From the NCBI RefSeq assembly GCF_016865485.1, contig NZ_AP024452.1:2998501-3062500 (forward strand): DNA of 64,000 nt, read 5' to 3'. This DNA is from Luteitalea sp. TBR-22. Its GTDB lineage: Bacteria; Acidobacteriota; Vicinamibacteria; Vicinamibacterales; Vicinamibacteraceae. Below, one piece after another: positions 8,464 to 16,489 of this stretch (the stretch's first letter is position 1; every line of letters starts with the position of its first letter). The notes under the pieces were generated by a model. The model ran no database searches, had not been told where the DNA came from, and saw nothing but the letters and a program-made list of their open reading frames with translations. The translations under genes and the position numbers were made by a program.

Positions 8464-9483
8464 ATGCCGCCCGAGATCTCGCTCGTCATCCCCATCTACA
8501 ACGAGGCGCCCAACATCGAGGCGCTGTACGAGGAGATCACGGCGGCGCTCGATCCGTGGGGCCGCACCTACGAGGTGCTGCTGGTCGACGATGGCAGCAC
8601 CGATGGCAGCGCCGACCTGCTGGCCAGGCTGCCGGCGCGGGACGCGCGCTTCCGCATCATCCGCTTCCGGCGCAATTTCGGCCAGACACCCGCCTTCTCG
8701 GCAGGGTTCGCCTATGCCCGCGGACGGATCATCATCACGTCCGACGGCGACCTCCAGAACGACCCCAGGGACATCCCGATGCTCGTCGACCGCCTCGAGC
8801 AGGGCCACGACATCGTCTGCGGGTGGCGCAAGGACCGCAAGGACAAGATGGTCACCCGGCGAATCCCGTCGATGATCGCCAACCGGCTGATCTCGCGCGC
8901 GACCGGCGTCGACCTGCACGACTACGGCTGCTCACTCAAGGCTTTCCGCTCCGAGGTGGTCAAGCCGCTGCGGCTGTACGGCGAGATGCACCGGTTCATC
9001 CCGGCGATCGCCAGCGAGTTCGGCGTCAAGGTCGCCGAGGTCGTGGTCAATCACCGGGCGCGGCGTGCCGGCAGCTCGAAGTACGGCCTGTCGCGGACCA
9101 TCCGGGTGATCCTCGACCTGCTCACGGTCAAGTTCCTGCTGAACTACGCGACGCGCCCGCTGCAGATCTTCGGGCTCGTGGGCGTCATCCTCGGCAGCCT
9201 GGGCGCGCTGATCATGGGGTACCTGGCGTTCATGCGCCTGTTCATGCACACCTCGATCGCCGACCGGCCCCTGCTGCTGTTCGGCATCCTTCTCGTCTCG
9301 TCGGGACTGCAACTGCTGACGATGGGGCTGCTGGCAGAGCTGCAGGCGCGCACCTATCACGAATCGCAGGACAAGCCCACCTACGCCATCCGCGAGATCG
9401 TCGAGGCATCGCCGGAGCATCCCGAGGGGGCGCACATGCCGGTGGACATCAGCACCGGGCCGCGGGAGCTGTCACGGGGGTGA
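8464..9483 (+). CDS. GT2 glycosyltransferase, DPM1/ArnC type with two C-terminal membrane helices
   Basis: A 339-residue protein. The GT-A domain has LVIPIYNEAPNIEAL at the N-terminus, VDDGSTDGS (nucleotide-binding Asp) and SDGDLQNDP (metal-binding DxD-like), then RRAGSSKYGLSRT, the conserved acceptor-side segment of this subfamily. Two hydrophobic hairpin helices (about residues 230-290) anchor it in the membrane. Such enzymes charge polyprenyl phosphate with a sugar on the cytoplasmic side, which then feeds GT39-like enzymes such as the one at 6257-7801. The next gene overlaps its stop. Confidence 0.9.
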   Translation: MPPEISLVIPIYNEAPNIEALYEEITAALDPWGRTYEVLLVDDGSTDGSADLLARLPARDARFRIIRFRRNFGQTPAFSAGFAYARGRIIITSDGDLQNDPRDIPMLVDRLEQGHDIVCGWRKDRKDKMVTRRIPSMIANRLISRATGVDLHDYGCSLKAFRSEVVKPLRLYGEMHRFIPAIASEFGVKVAEVVVNHRARRAGSSKYGLSRTIRVILDLLTVKFLLNYATRPLQIFGLVGVILGSLGALIMGYLAFMRLFMHTSIADRPLLLFGILLVSSGLQLLTMGLLAELQARTYHESQDKPTYAIREIVEASPEHPEGAHMPVDISTGPRELSRG

Positions 9484-10265
9484 AGGCCCCGCGCGAGCAC
9501 GACGCGCGGATCACCGTGATCCAGCGCGAGCTCTTCGACGAGAACAAGTCGAAGGCGCAGCGGTACGCCGAGCTCGTCGTCGGCAAGCCGGGCCGCTGGG
9601 CGCTGATTCGGTACGAGCTCATCACGTTGCTGTGCTGGGGTGTCCCCGGCGCGCTGGGGCTCTTCCTCCGATCGAAGCTGTATCCGCTCCTGCTCGGCTC
9701 GTGCGGTCGGGGCGTGGCGTTCGGCGCCGGCGTCGTCCTGCGGCATCCCCACAAGATCCACATCGCCGACAACGTCGTCGTCGACGACGGATGCTGCCTG
9801 GACGCCAAGGGCAGCGACAACCGCGGGATCACGATCGGCCGCGGCGTCTTCCTCGGCCGCAATGCCATCCTCAGCTGCAAGAACGGCGACATCGTCGTGG
9901 AGGACGAGGCCAACATCGGGTTCAACACCGAGATCTTCTCGGCCTCGCGGGTGCGGGTCGGCAAGAAGGTCCTCATCGCCGCCTACACCTACCTCGTCGG
10001 TGGGGATCACCTCTACGATCGCGTCGACGTGCCGGTGCTCGATCAGGGCCGGACGGCCGCGGGGATCGACGTCGGCGATCACGTGTGGCTGGGCGCGCAC
10101 GTGGTGGTGACCGACGGTTCCCGGATCGGCAGGGATGCGATCATCGGGGCAGGCGCAGTGGTCGTCGGCGAGATTCCGGAGTACGCGATCGCCGTCGGCA
10201 CGCCGGCCAAGGTGATCCGTGACCGACGAGCGACCACCGGTCCGTCGACAGCCGAGGATGCGTGA
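9480..10265 (+). CDS. Hexapeptide-repeat acyltransferase
   Basis: A 261-residue protein starting with GTG inside the GT2 stop (GTGA). From about residue 80 on it consists of left-handed beta-helix hexapeptide repeats ([LIV]-G-x4 pattern: ITIGRGVFLGRNAIL, IVVEDEANIGFNTEI, VHLGAHVVVTDGSRIGRDAIIGAGAVV) and ends with AVGTPAKVIRDR, the hallmark of sugar or serine O-acetyltransferases. A basic N-terminal part carries a short hydrophobic segment (LITLLCWGVPGALGLFL). It probably acetylates a glycan or its precursor made by the neighbours. Confidence 0.85.
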   Translation: MKAPREHDARITVIQRELFDENKSKAQRYAELVVGKPGRWALIRYELITLLCWGVPGALGLFLRSKLYPLLLGSCGRGVAFGAGVVLRHPHKIHIADNVVVDDGCCLDAKGSDNRGITIGRGVFLGRNAILSCKNGDIVVEDEANIGFNTEIFSASRVRVGKKVLIAAYTYLVGGDHLYDRVDVPVLDQGRTAAGIDVGDHVWLGAHVVVTDGSRIGRDAIIGAGAVVVGEIPEYAIAVGTPAKVIRDRRATTGPSTAEDA

Positions 10266-10283
10266 GTGTGGGGGACCGACGCC

Positions 10284-10391
10284 GGGCATTCCGGCATGGC
10301 ACCATCACGTATCGACCTGCGAGTGCCAATGACGCGTGAGATGGCGCGCCGCACTTCGCCATCCCGGCATCGCGGCATTCGTAATTGCCAG
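10284..10391. repeat. GGCAT-type degenerate octamer repeat
   Basis: The 139-bp spacer before asnB contains octamers GGCATTCC-GGCATGGC near 10285-10300 and GGCATCGC-GGCATTCG-TAATTGCC near 10366-10389. Related copies occur at 29552-29580 (reverse complement) and 39674-39706. Confidence 0.65.
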
Positions 10392-10404
10392 CGTAAGTAA
10401 GCCC

Positions 10405-12333
10405 ATGTGCGGCATCGTCGCCATCGCCGATCGTGATCCCCGCGCGCTCGTGAGCGCCGAAGCCCTGCGCGCCATGGCGCGCACCCTCGTGCACCGCGGG
10501 CCCGAGGACGAGGGCGTGATCACGCGCCCGGGTGGCGGCCTCGGGTTCCGCCGGTTGTCCTTCATGGACATCCCCGGCGGGCAGCAGCCCTTCACCAACG
10601 AGGCCGGCAACGTCCACGTGGTCGGCAACGGGGAGATCTACAACTACCCGGAGCTCAAGGCGCAACTGACCGGACTGGGCCATCGCTTCCGCTCGGGGTC
10701 CGACATCGAGGCCGTGCTCCACGCGTACGAGGAGTGGGGCTACGAGGCGTTCGTGCGCCTGCGGGGCATGTTCGCCGTGGCCTTGTACGACGAGCGCACC
10801 CAGGCGCTGGTGGCGGCGCGCGACCGGGCGGGCGAGAAGCCGTTGTTCTACGCGCCGACGCCGCAGGGGCTGTTCGTCGGCTCGGAGGTGAAGGCGCTGC
10901 TGGCGCGTCCGGAGGTGCCACGCACCTTCGACCTCGCCTCGCTCGACCAGTTCCTCACCTACGAGTACGTGATCGCGCCGCGCACGCTGTTTGCGTCGAT
11001 CCGCAAGCTGCCGGCGGCGCATTACCTCGTGTACCGCGAGGGCAAGGTGCACGTGGCGCGGTACTGGGACGTCGCTGAGACGCCGGTGCGCGCCTGGGAC
11101 GCGGAGGAGGCGGCGGTAGCGGTCCGCGAGGCCCTGTCGGCTGCGGTGGACCGCCAGATGATGTCCGACGTACCGCTGGGCGTGTTCCTGTCGGGCGGCA
11201 TCGACTCGAGCGCGATCGCCGCGTTCATGGCCGAGTCGGCGAAGCGGCGCGGCGTCACGGTGACCAGCTTCAGCATGGGCTTCCGTGACCAGAGCTACAA
11301 CGAGCTGCCGTACGCTCGGGCCATCGCGCAGCGGTTCGGCCTCACGCACGTCGAGGACATGGTCACCGCCGACGTGGCGGCGCTGTTCGATCCGCTGGTC
11401 TCGCACCTCGACGAGCCCTTCGCCGACGTCTCGTTCTTCCCGACGTACCTGGTCTCGCGCCTGGCGCGTCAGCACGTCAAGGGCGTGCTCGCCGGCGACG
11501 GGGGCGACGAGTTGTTCGGCGGCTACGACGCCTACGCCGCGCAAGCGCTGGCGGCGCGCCTGACGCGCGTGACCCCGGACGTCGCCTGGCGCCTCGCCGA
11601 TCGCGTCGCGCAACTGGTGCCCCCGTCGGAGCAGAAGAAGGGCGCACTGAACAAGGTCAAGCGCTTCCTGCAGGGCGTCACCAGCGCCGACCATGACCTC
11701 GGGCACTACCGCTGGATGACGTTCATGGACCCGGCGTCCCGTCGCAGGCTCTACACGCCGGCGATGCGCGAGGCGGCGCTCGGCGGCGACGTGCACCGCG
11801 AGGTGCGTGAGGCGCTCGGCGCGTATCGCGCCGACGACGCCGTCAATCGCGAGCTGTACGCGGACCTGCGGGTCTACCTGGCCGACGACATCCTGGTGAA
11901 GGTCGATCGCATGAGCATGGCGACGTCGCTCGAGACGCGCGCGCCGTTCCTCGATCCCGAGGTGATGGAACTGGCGTTCTCCTTGCCGGGCCACCTCAAG
12001 GTGCGCGGCAGCGAGCGGAAGATCGTGCTGAAACAGGCGCTCCGCGGCGTGCTACCCGACAGCATCCTCTTCCGCAAGAAGGAGGGCTTCAGCATCCCGA
12101 TGAAGAACTGGCTGCGACGGGAACTGCAGCCGCTGATGCGGGAACTGCTGTCGGAGCCGCGCCTGGTGCGCCGCGGCCTGTTCGAGCCACGCGAGGTGTC
12201 GCGGCTGATCGCCGAGCACGTCGACGGGCGCGCCAATCACGCGCACCAGTTGTTCTCGCTGATGGTGTTCGAGCGCTGGGCGGATGCGCTCGAGGCCCCG
12301 GTTCAGTTGCCGCGCGTCGTCGCGGCCTCGTAG
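10405..12333 (+). CDS. asnB: Asparagine synthase (glutamine-hydrolysing), sugar-cluster type
   Basis: A 642-residue two-domain amidotransferase. The start at 10405 puts Cys2 (MCGIV) at the N-terminus after Met removal, as needed for the class II glutaminase; an upstream ATG would bury it. The synthase domain has the PP-loop SGGIDS (residues 263-268) and GDGGDELFGGYDAY. Close homologues in exopolysaccharide loci amidate uronic acids or other carboxylates instead of making free asparagine. Its position after GT2 and acyltransferase genes supports that, but plain asparagine synthesis cannot be excluded. It overlaps the convergent glpD-like gene by 31 nt. Confidence 0.9.
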   Translation: MCGIVAIADRDPRALVSAEALRAMARTLVHRGPEDEGVITRPGGGLGFRRLSFMDIPGGQQPFTNEAGNVHVVGNGEIYNYPELKAQLTGLGHRFRSGSDIEAVLHAYEEWGYEAFVRLRGMFAVALYDERTQALVAARDRAGEKPLFYAPTPQGLFVGSEVKALLARPEVPRTFDLASLDQFLTYEYVIAPRTLFASIRKLPAAHYLVYREGKVHVARYWDVAETPVRAWDAEEAAVAVREALSAAVDRQMMSDVPLGVFLSGGIDSSAIAAFMAESAKRRGVTVTSFSMGFRDQSYNELPYARAIAQRFGLTHVEDMVTADVAALFDPLVSHLDEPFADVSFFPTYLVSRLARQHVKGVLAGDGGDELFGGYDAYAAQALAARLTRVTPDVAWRLADRVAQLVPPSEQKKGALNKVKRFLQGVTSADHDLGHYRWMTFMDPASRRRLYTPAMREAALGGDVHREVREALGAYRADDAVNRELYADLRVYLADDILVKVDRMSMATSLETRAPFLDPEVMELAFSLPGHLKVRGSERKIVLKQALRGVLPDSILFRKKEGFSIPMKNWLRRELQPLMRELLSEPRLVRRGLFEPREVSRLIAEHVDGRANHAHQLFSLMVFERWADALEAPVQLPRVVAAS

Positions 12334-14012
12334 GTCCGCGCGAGCGCCTGCCGTTCACGCTCGCGGCGGGTCGCCGACCATCCCAGTTCGTCGCCCATGA
12401 TGTCGGTCGCGGCGGCCGTGGCCTCGGCGCCAGGGTAGCCGCGCGAGCCGGCCTCGGTGCGTCGCAGCAGCGCATCACCGAGCGTCACGGCCATCTCCTG
12501 TCGCACCGCAAAGAGGATCTCGGCGCCGGTCACGTCGGTCCCGGGCCCGCCGGGCGCGGCGGCCCTGGATGGCGCGGGCGCGTCGTCGCCTTCGCGAGCG
12601 ACGCTCCCGAGCGGACGAAGCAGGTCGGGGCGACCCTCGGCCAACGACACCACGTCGCGCCACGCCGTGCCGTAGCTGTAGACGAGGCGCTCGATCAATG
12701 CGGCGGGGATCGCCGGGGTGGCCGCGCGCCTGGCGTCGGCGAGGAACGCGTCGAAGCGGTCGATCTCGCCACCGGCGAGCCTGGTCGTCGCCGTCGCACA
12801 GGGCGCCGTGCTGGCATCGAGGGCGCGCACGAGCGTGTCGACGGCGCGCTCGGCCGAGTGACGCGCCGTGGTGTATCGCACGCCGACCAGCGAGTAGAGC
12901 TGCGGGCAGCCATCTTCCGCGTGGTCGATGAAGGGACTCTCGCGCAGCAGCGTGACGCGGGTGGCGGAGGCTTCGGAGGCCGGCAACAGGCCGCGGTGCA
13001 CCAGGCGGATCGCCGCAGCCGTGATGCCGGCGCGCGGGAAGGCGACGTTCAGGTCGGCGAGCAACTGCGACACGTACTCCGGTCGCGGTGACAGGTGCTC
13101 GGCCGTCGCGGTCCACGGGTCGTGGCTGGTGCCGGCGATCGTGGCGCCACGCCAGGGGGCCAGGAAGAAGAGGCGGCCGCGCGCGTTGCCCCCCACGGCA
13201 TGCGTCCCGCCGAGGCCCTCGATGACCAGGTTCATCGCCACCGACCACTGCGGCACCCGGCGCGCCGTGCCGGCGCCCCAGGCGCGCACGAGGTCAGCGG
13301 TCCAGCCGCCCGTGGCGAGCAGCACGGCCCGCGCCCGGATGGGGAAGGGCGGCCCCGGGTCCGGCAGGTGTTCCTGCGCCATCACGCCGACCACCCGTCC
13401 CGAGTCCTGGCGGATCAGCCCCACGGCCTGGACGTAATTGGCCGCCTCGAGGCCCTGGCGGACGGCGCTGGTGATGAAGGCCAGTTCGGCACGCGAGCTG
13501 TTGGAGAACTGGGCGTCATGCCACTCGATCCCGCCGGTGACGCCGTGCGGATCGATCCAGGGTGCGAGCCGCAGGCATTCGTCGCGTGACAGGACGCGGC
13601 TGGCGGGAAGGTGCTTGCTCGGGTCCGGCAGGTCGTTGCGATCGCGGGCCAGCAGGTCGTTGAGGCGGAAGTACGCGGCGAGCGCCAGCTTGTGCCGCAT
13701 GAGCCGTCGGCTCGTCGGCATCAGGAAGGGCAGCGGGTGGACCAGGTGGGGGAGGATGTGCGAGAGCGCGCGCCGCTCGCGCAGGTACTCCCGCATCTCG
13801 CCCAGGTGGCCGCGCTGCAGCGAGCGGACGCCACCGTGGACCGTCTTGGCGTTGTTGAAGGACGTGCCGCTGCCGAAGTCGCCCCGGTCGATCAGCGCGA
13901 CCTTCAGGCCGCGCTGGGTGGCGTCCCAGGCCACCGTCGCGCCGTAGATGCCGGCGCCCACGATGAGCAGGTCGAACTCGGTGGTGGTGAGTCGACTCGG
14001 ATCGCGTCGCAC
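12303..14012 (-). CDS. FAD-dependent glycerol-3-phosphate dehydrogenase (GlpD/GlpA-like)
   Basis: A 569-residue flavoprotein with the dinucleotide-binding VGAGIYGATVAWDA (about residues 18-31), GDFGSGTSFNNAKTVHGGVRSLQ and LLATGGW, as in GlpD/GlpA dehydrogenases that oxidise glycerol 3-phosphate to dihydroxyacetone phosphate and pass electrons to quinone. The Asn in FNNAKTVHGG replaces the Ser/Arg more often seen (SSKLVHGG), so the exact substrate may differ. The C-terminal third is Ala/Arg-rich. It converges on and overlaps asnB; no other glycerol gene is nearby. Confidence 0.8.
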   Translation of the reverse strand: MRRDPSRLTTTEFDLLIVGAGIYGATVAWDATQRGLKVALIDRGDFGSGTSFNNAKTVHGGVRSLQRGHLGEMREYLRERRALSHILPHLVHPLPFLMPTSRRLMRHKLALAAYFRLNDLLARDRNDLPDPSKHLPASRVLSRDECLRLAPWIDPHGVTGGIEWHDAQFSNSSRAELAFITSAVRQGLEAANYVQAVGLIRQDSGRVVGVMAQEHLPDPGPPFPIRARAVLLATGGWTADLVRAWGAGTARRVPQWSVAMNLVIEGLGGTHAVGGNARGRLFFLAPWRGATIAGTSHDPWTATAEHLSPRPEYVSQLLADLNVAFPRAGITAAAIRLVHRGLLPASEASATRVTLLRESPFIDHAEDGCPQLYSLVGVRYTTARHSAERAVDTLVRALDASTAPCATATTRLAGGEIDRFDAFLADARRAATPAIPAALIERLVYSYGTAWRDVVSLAEGRPDLLRPLGSVAREGDDAPAPSRAAAPGGPGTDVTGAEILFAVRQEMAVTLGDALLRRTEAGSRGYPGAEATAAATDIMGDELGWSATRRERERQALARTYEAATTRGN

Positions 14013-14037
14013 GTGCCTCGTATTCTACGATAGCGGG

Positions 14038-14829
14038 ATGCACCCGACCGCGGCCCGGCCGCAGGGCCCCGTCACCGCCGCCGACGTCGCCGCCTACTGG
14101 AACACGCGCATTCACGACCTCGAGATGACCACCCACCCGGTGGGCACGCGCGAGTTCTTCGACGACCTCGACGACTACCGCTTCGACAAGCTCCATTACC
14201 TGCCGCGCCTGGTCGACTTCAACGGCTTCGCGGGCAAGCAGGTGCTCGAGATCGGCTGTGGCATCGGCACCGACCTGGTGCGGTTCGCCAGGGGCGGCGC
14301 ACGCGTGACCGGCGTCGACCTGGCGTCGACCTCGATCGAGCTGGCTCGGCAGAACTTCGCCCTGCATGGCCTGCAGCCCGACGAGCTGCGCGTGGCCGAT
14401 GGCGCAGCCCTGCCGTTCGACCAGGCGTCCTTCGACGTCGTCTACTGCCATGGGGTGCTGCAGTACGCCGCCGATGCGCCGGCCGTGGTGGCCGAGGCCC
14501 GTCGCGTGCTGCGGCCCGGGGGCGTGGCCATCTTCATGGTCTACAACCGCGTGTCCTGGCTGCACGCGATGTCGAAGGTGATGAAGGTGGGGCTCGAGCA
14601 CGGCGACGCGCCGGTCCTGAAGCTCTATTCCATCCCCGAGTTCGAGGCGCTCCTGGCGCCGTTCCGCGACGTGGAAATCGTGCCCGAGCGGTTCCCGGTC
14701 GCCTCGAGGCTGCACAAGGGATGGAAAGCGACCGCCTACAATTCGATCTTCGTCGGCACCTTCAACGCCCTGCCGAGGGGCTGGGTGCGGCGCTTCGGCT
14801 GGCACCTGATGGCATTCTGTCGGCCCTGA
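14038..14829 (+). CDS. Class I SAM-dependent methyltransferase
   Basis: A 263-residue protein with the SAM-binding motif I VLEIGCGIGTDLVRFARGG (about residues 70-88), GVDLAS (motif II), FDVVYCHGVLQY (motif IV) and RVLRPGG, the standard Methyltransf_11 order. A TACGAT hexamer ends 6 nt before the ATG, compatible with a very short leader. Substrate is unknown; it resembles methyltransferases acting on small molecules or quinone and sugar intermediates. The next gene overlaps its stop. Confidence 0.85.
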   Translation: MHPTAARPQGPVTAADVAAYWNTRIHDLEMTTHPVGTREFFDDLDDYRFDKLHYLPRLVDFNGFAGKQVLEIGCGIGTDLVRFARGGARVTGVDLASTSIELARQNFALHGLQPDELRVADGAALPFDQASFDVVYCHGVLQYAADAPAVVAEARRVLRPGGVAIFMVYNRVSWLHAMSKVMKVGLEHGDAPVLKLYSIPEFEALLAPFRDVEIVPERFPVASRLHKGWKATAYNSIFVGTFNALPRGWVRRFGWHLMAFCRP

Positions 14830-15869
14830 GGTCGGCGCTGCGGCCCTCGATCATCGGCCTCGGTGTCGTCCTCGCGTCGTGTGCCGGAGCGGAGCCTCCG
14901 AGCGCCAGCGAGGCGGCCGTCGTGCCGGTGAGTGCCCGGCCCGCTGCCGCCGTCGCCGCTGACGCGGAACCGCTGCCTCAGCCGGCGCAGCCGTACCGGG
15001 GCGTGGCCGCCGGCCTGCTGGCCTTCCAGTCCGACGTCCGGGGGCGACCCAAGATCTTCACGCTCGACGTGGCGACCGGCCAGGTGCGCGCGCTGACCAG
15101 TGGCGCCGACTGGCGCGACGAGGCCCCACGCTGGTCGCCGGACGGGCAGTGGATCGCCTTCACCTCCAATCGCGCGCACTACGGACCCGGCGCCGAGACG
15201 GGGACGCCCGACACCGACGTCTACGTGATGCGCGCCGACGGCTCACAGGTGCGACGCGTGACCACCGACCCCGGCAACGACCACGATCCCAGTTGGCTGC
15301 CCGACGGGCAATCGCTGGTGTTCTCGTCGGACCGGGCCTCGCGCGGTGACCTCTATCGCGTGCGGTTGGCCGACGGCCAGACGACGCGGCTGACCACCAA
15401 CTTCGTCGGTCGCGCCATCATGCCCGCCGTGTCGCCCGACGGGCGTCGGGTCGCGTTTGCCGCGCAGACCCTGCGCGTCGGCGCGTTCTGGAACTTCCAG
15501 GTCCACCTGCTCGACCTCGCCACGGGGCGGACCGAACCGGTGCCGGCCAGCGGCGGCGCCTGCTGGCCCGCATGGACGCCCGACGGCCGTGCCCTGTTCA
15601 ACGTGCAACTCGACCGCGAGCCCTCCGCCATCCAGCGGCGTGACCTCGCCAGCGGGGCGGTGACGCTCGCGCACGCGAACCCGACCCTCTGGAGCTATTA
15701 CCCGCGCGTCTCGCCTGATGGCCAGTGGCTCGTGGTGTCGCTCAGCCCCGAGCACCACGACGGCGAGAACTGGGATCTCGCGCTCGTGTCGACCAGCGAT
15801 CCGGGACGTCGCGTCGCCCTCACGACGGGCCCGGGCAACGACCGCCTGGCGGATTGGAAGCCGAGGTAG
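14826..15869 (+). CDS. TolB-like PD40 beta-propeller lipoprotein with a probable CTG start
   Basis: About 347 residues from CTG at 14826, which overlaps the methyltransferase stop (CTGA), just as GTGA and ATGA overlaps are used elsewhere here. It then begins RSALRPSIIGLGVVLASC, a good lipoprotein signal with lipobox VLASC. The only ATG, at 14721, would run 109 nt into the upstream gene and put a non-signal sequence in front. The mature protein has repeated propeller blades (DEAPRWSPDGQWIAFTSN, NDHDPSWLPDGQSLVFSSD, PAVSPDGRRVAFAA). Such TolB/DPP-type propellers bind proteins or glycans in the periplasm; no catalytic domain follows. Confidence 0.75.
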   Translation: MRSALRPSIIGLGVVLASCAGAEPPSASEAAVVPVSARPAAAVAADAEPLPQPAQPYRGVAAGLLAFQSDVRGRPKIFTLDVATGQVRALTSGADWRDEAPRWSPDGQWIAFTSNRAHYGPGAETGTPDTDVYVMRADGSQVRRVTTDPGNDHDPSWLPDGQSLVFSSDRASRGDLYRVRLADGQTTRLTTNFVGRAIMPAVSPDGRRVAFAAQTLRVGAFWNFQVHLLDLATGRTEPVPASGGACWPAWTPDGRALFNVQLDREPSAIQRRDLASGAVTLAHANPTLWSYYPRVSPDGQWLVVSLSPEHHDGENWDLALVSTSDPGRRVALTTGPGNDRLADWKPR

Positions 15870-15943
15870 GAGTCGAACGCCGCTGCCGGACGAGGTCGGC
15901 GGCGCCGCCTCGCGTGCGAACATGCGGCCTCGGAGGTGTTCAC

Positions 15944-16447
15944 GTGACCATCGCTGAACTGCTGGTGCCCGAGTTCGACCAGGAAGTCGCAAGGACGCGC
16001 AAGATGATCGCGTTGGTGCCAGAGGACCGCTTCGACTTCAAGCCGCACGAGAAGTCGATGACGCTCGGTCGGCTCGCGTCACATCTGGCCGAGATGCCGC
16101 ACTGGCTCTCCACGACGCTGACCACCGAGGTCTTCGAGCCCGGCCCGGACATGAAGGCCTTCAACGCGTCGTCGCTGCCGGCCATCCTCGCGGAGCTCGA
16201 TTCCCGGGCCGCGTCGGCGCGGGCGCTCCTCGCGACGGCGTCCGACGAAGACCTGGCCGTCACCTGGACCTTCAGGTGGAACGGCCATGTGGTGCTGTCG
16301 CTGCCGCGCCATGCCGTGATCCGCAACATGGTGCTCAATCACATGGTCCACCATCGCGCGCAGCTGGGCGTGTACCTCCGGCTGCTCGACATCCCGCTGC
16401 CCGGTACGTATGGCCCGTCGGCCGACGAGACCCGCGGGTTCGCCTAG
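15944..16447 (+). CDS. DinB-family protein
   Basis: A 167-residue protein. The GTG at 15944 is chosen because GGAGG lies 7 nt upstream. The four-helix DinB/YfiT fold is supported by HLAEMPHW in the second helix and by LNHMVHHRAQLGVYLRLL, which contributes two of the three metal-binding histidines (with the first in LASHLAEM). Members include thiol-dependent transferases and metal-dependent hydrolases; many are uncharacterised. No partner gene is evident. Confidence 0.8.
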   Translation: MTIAELLVPEFDQEVARTRKMIALVPEDRFDFKPHEKSMTLGRLASHLAEMPHWLSTTLTTEVFEPGPDMKAFNASSLPAILAELDSRAASARALLATASDEDLAVTWTFRWNGHVVLSLPRHAVIRNMVLNHMVHHRAQLGVYLRLLDIPLPGTYGPSADETRGFA

Positions 16448-16489
16448 GCGGTAGCCGGTGGCGCTGCCGGTTGCCCTGCGGGCCGAGGC

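Noticed and set aside
7659-9479. Upstream extension of the acyltransferase frame by ~600 codons
   Set aside because: This part is a shadow of the VTT and GT2 genes; the GTG at 9480 with the GTGA overlap explains the gene.
16448-16489. Terminator between the DinB and hydrolase genes
   Set aside because: Only imperfect GCCGG/CCGGT pairing is present; not distinct from background.
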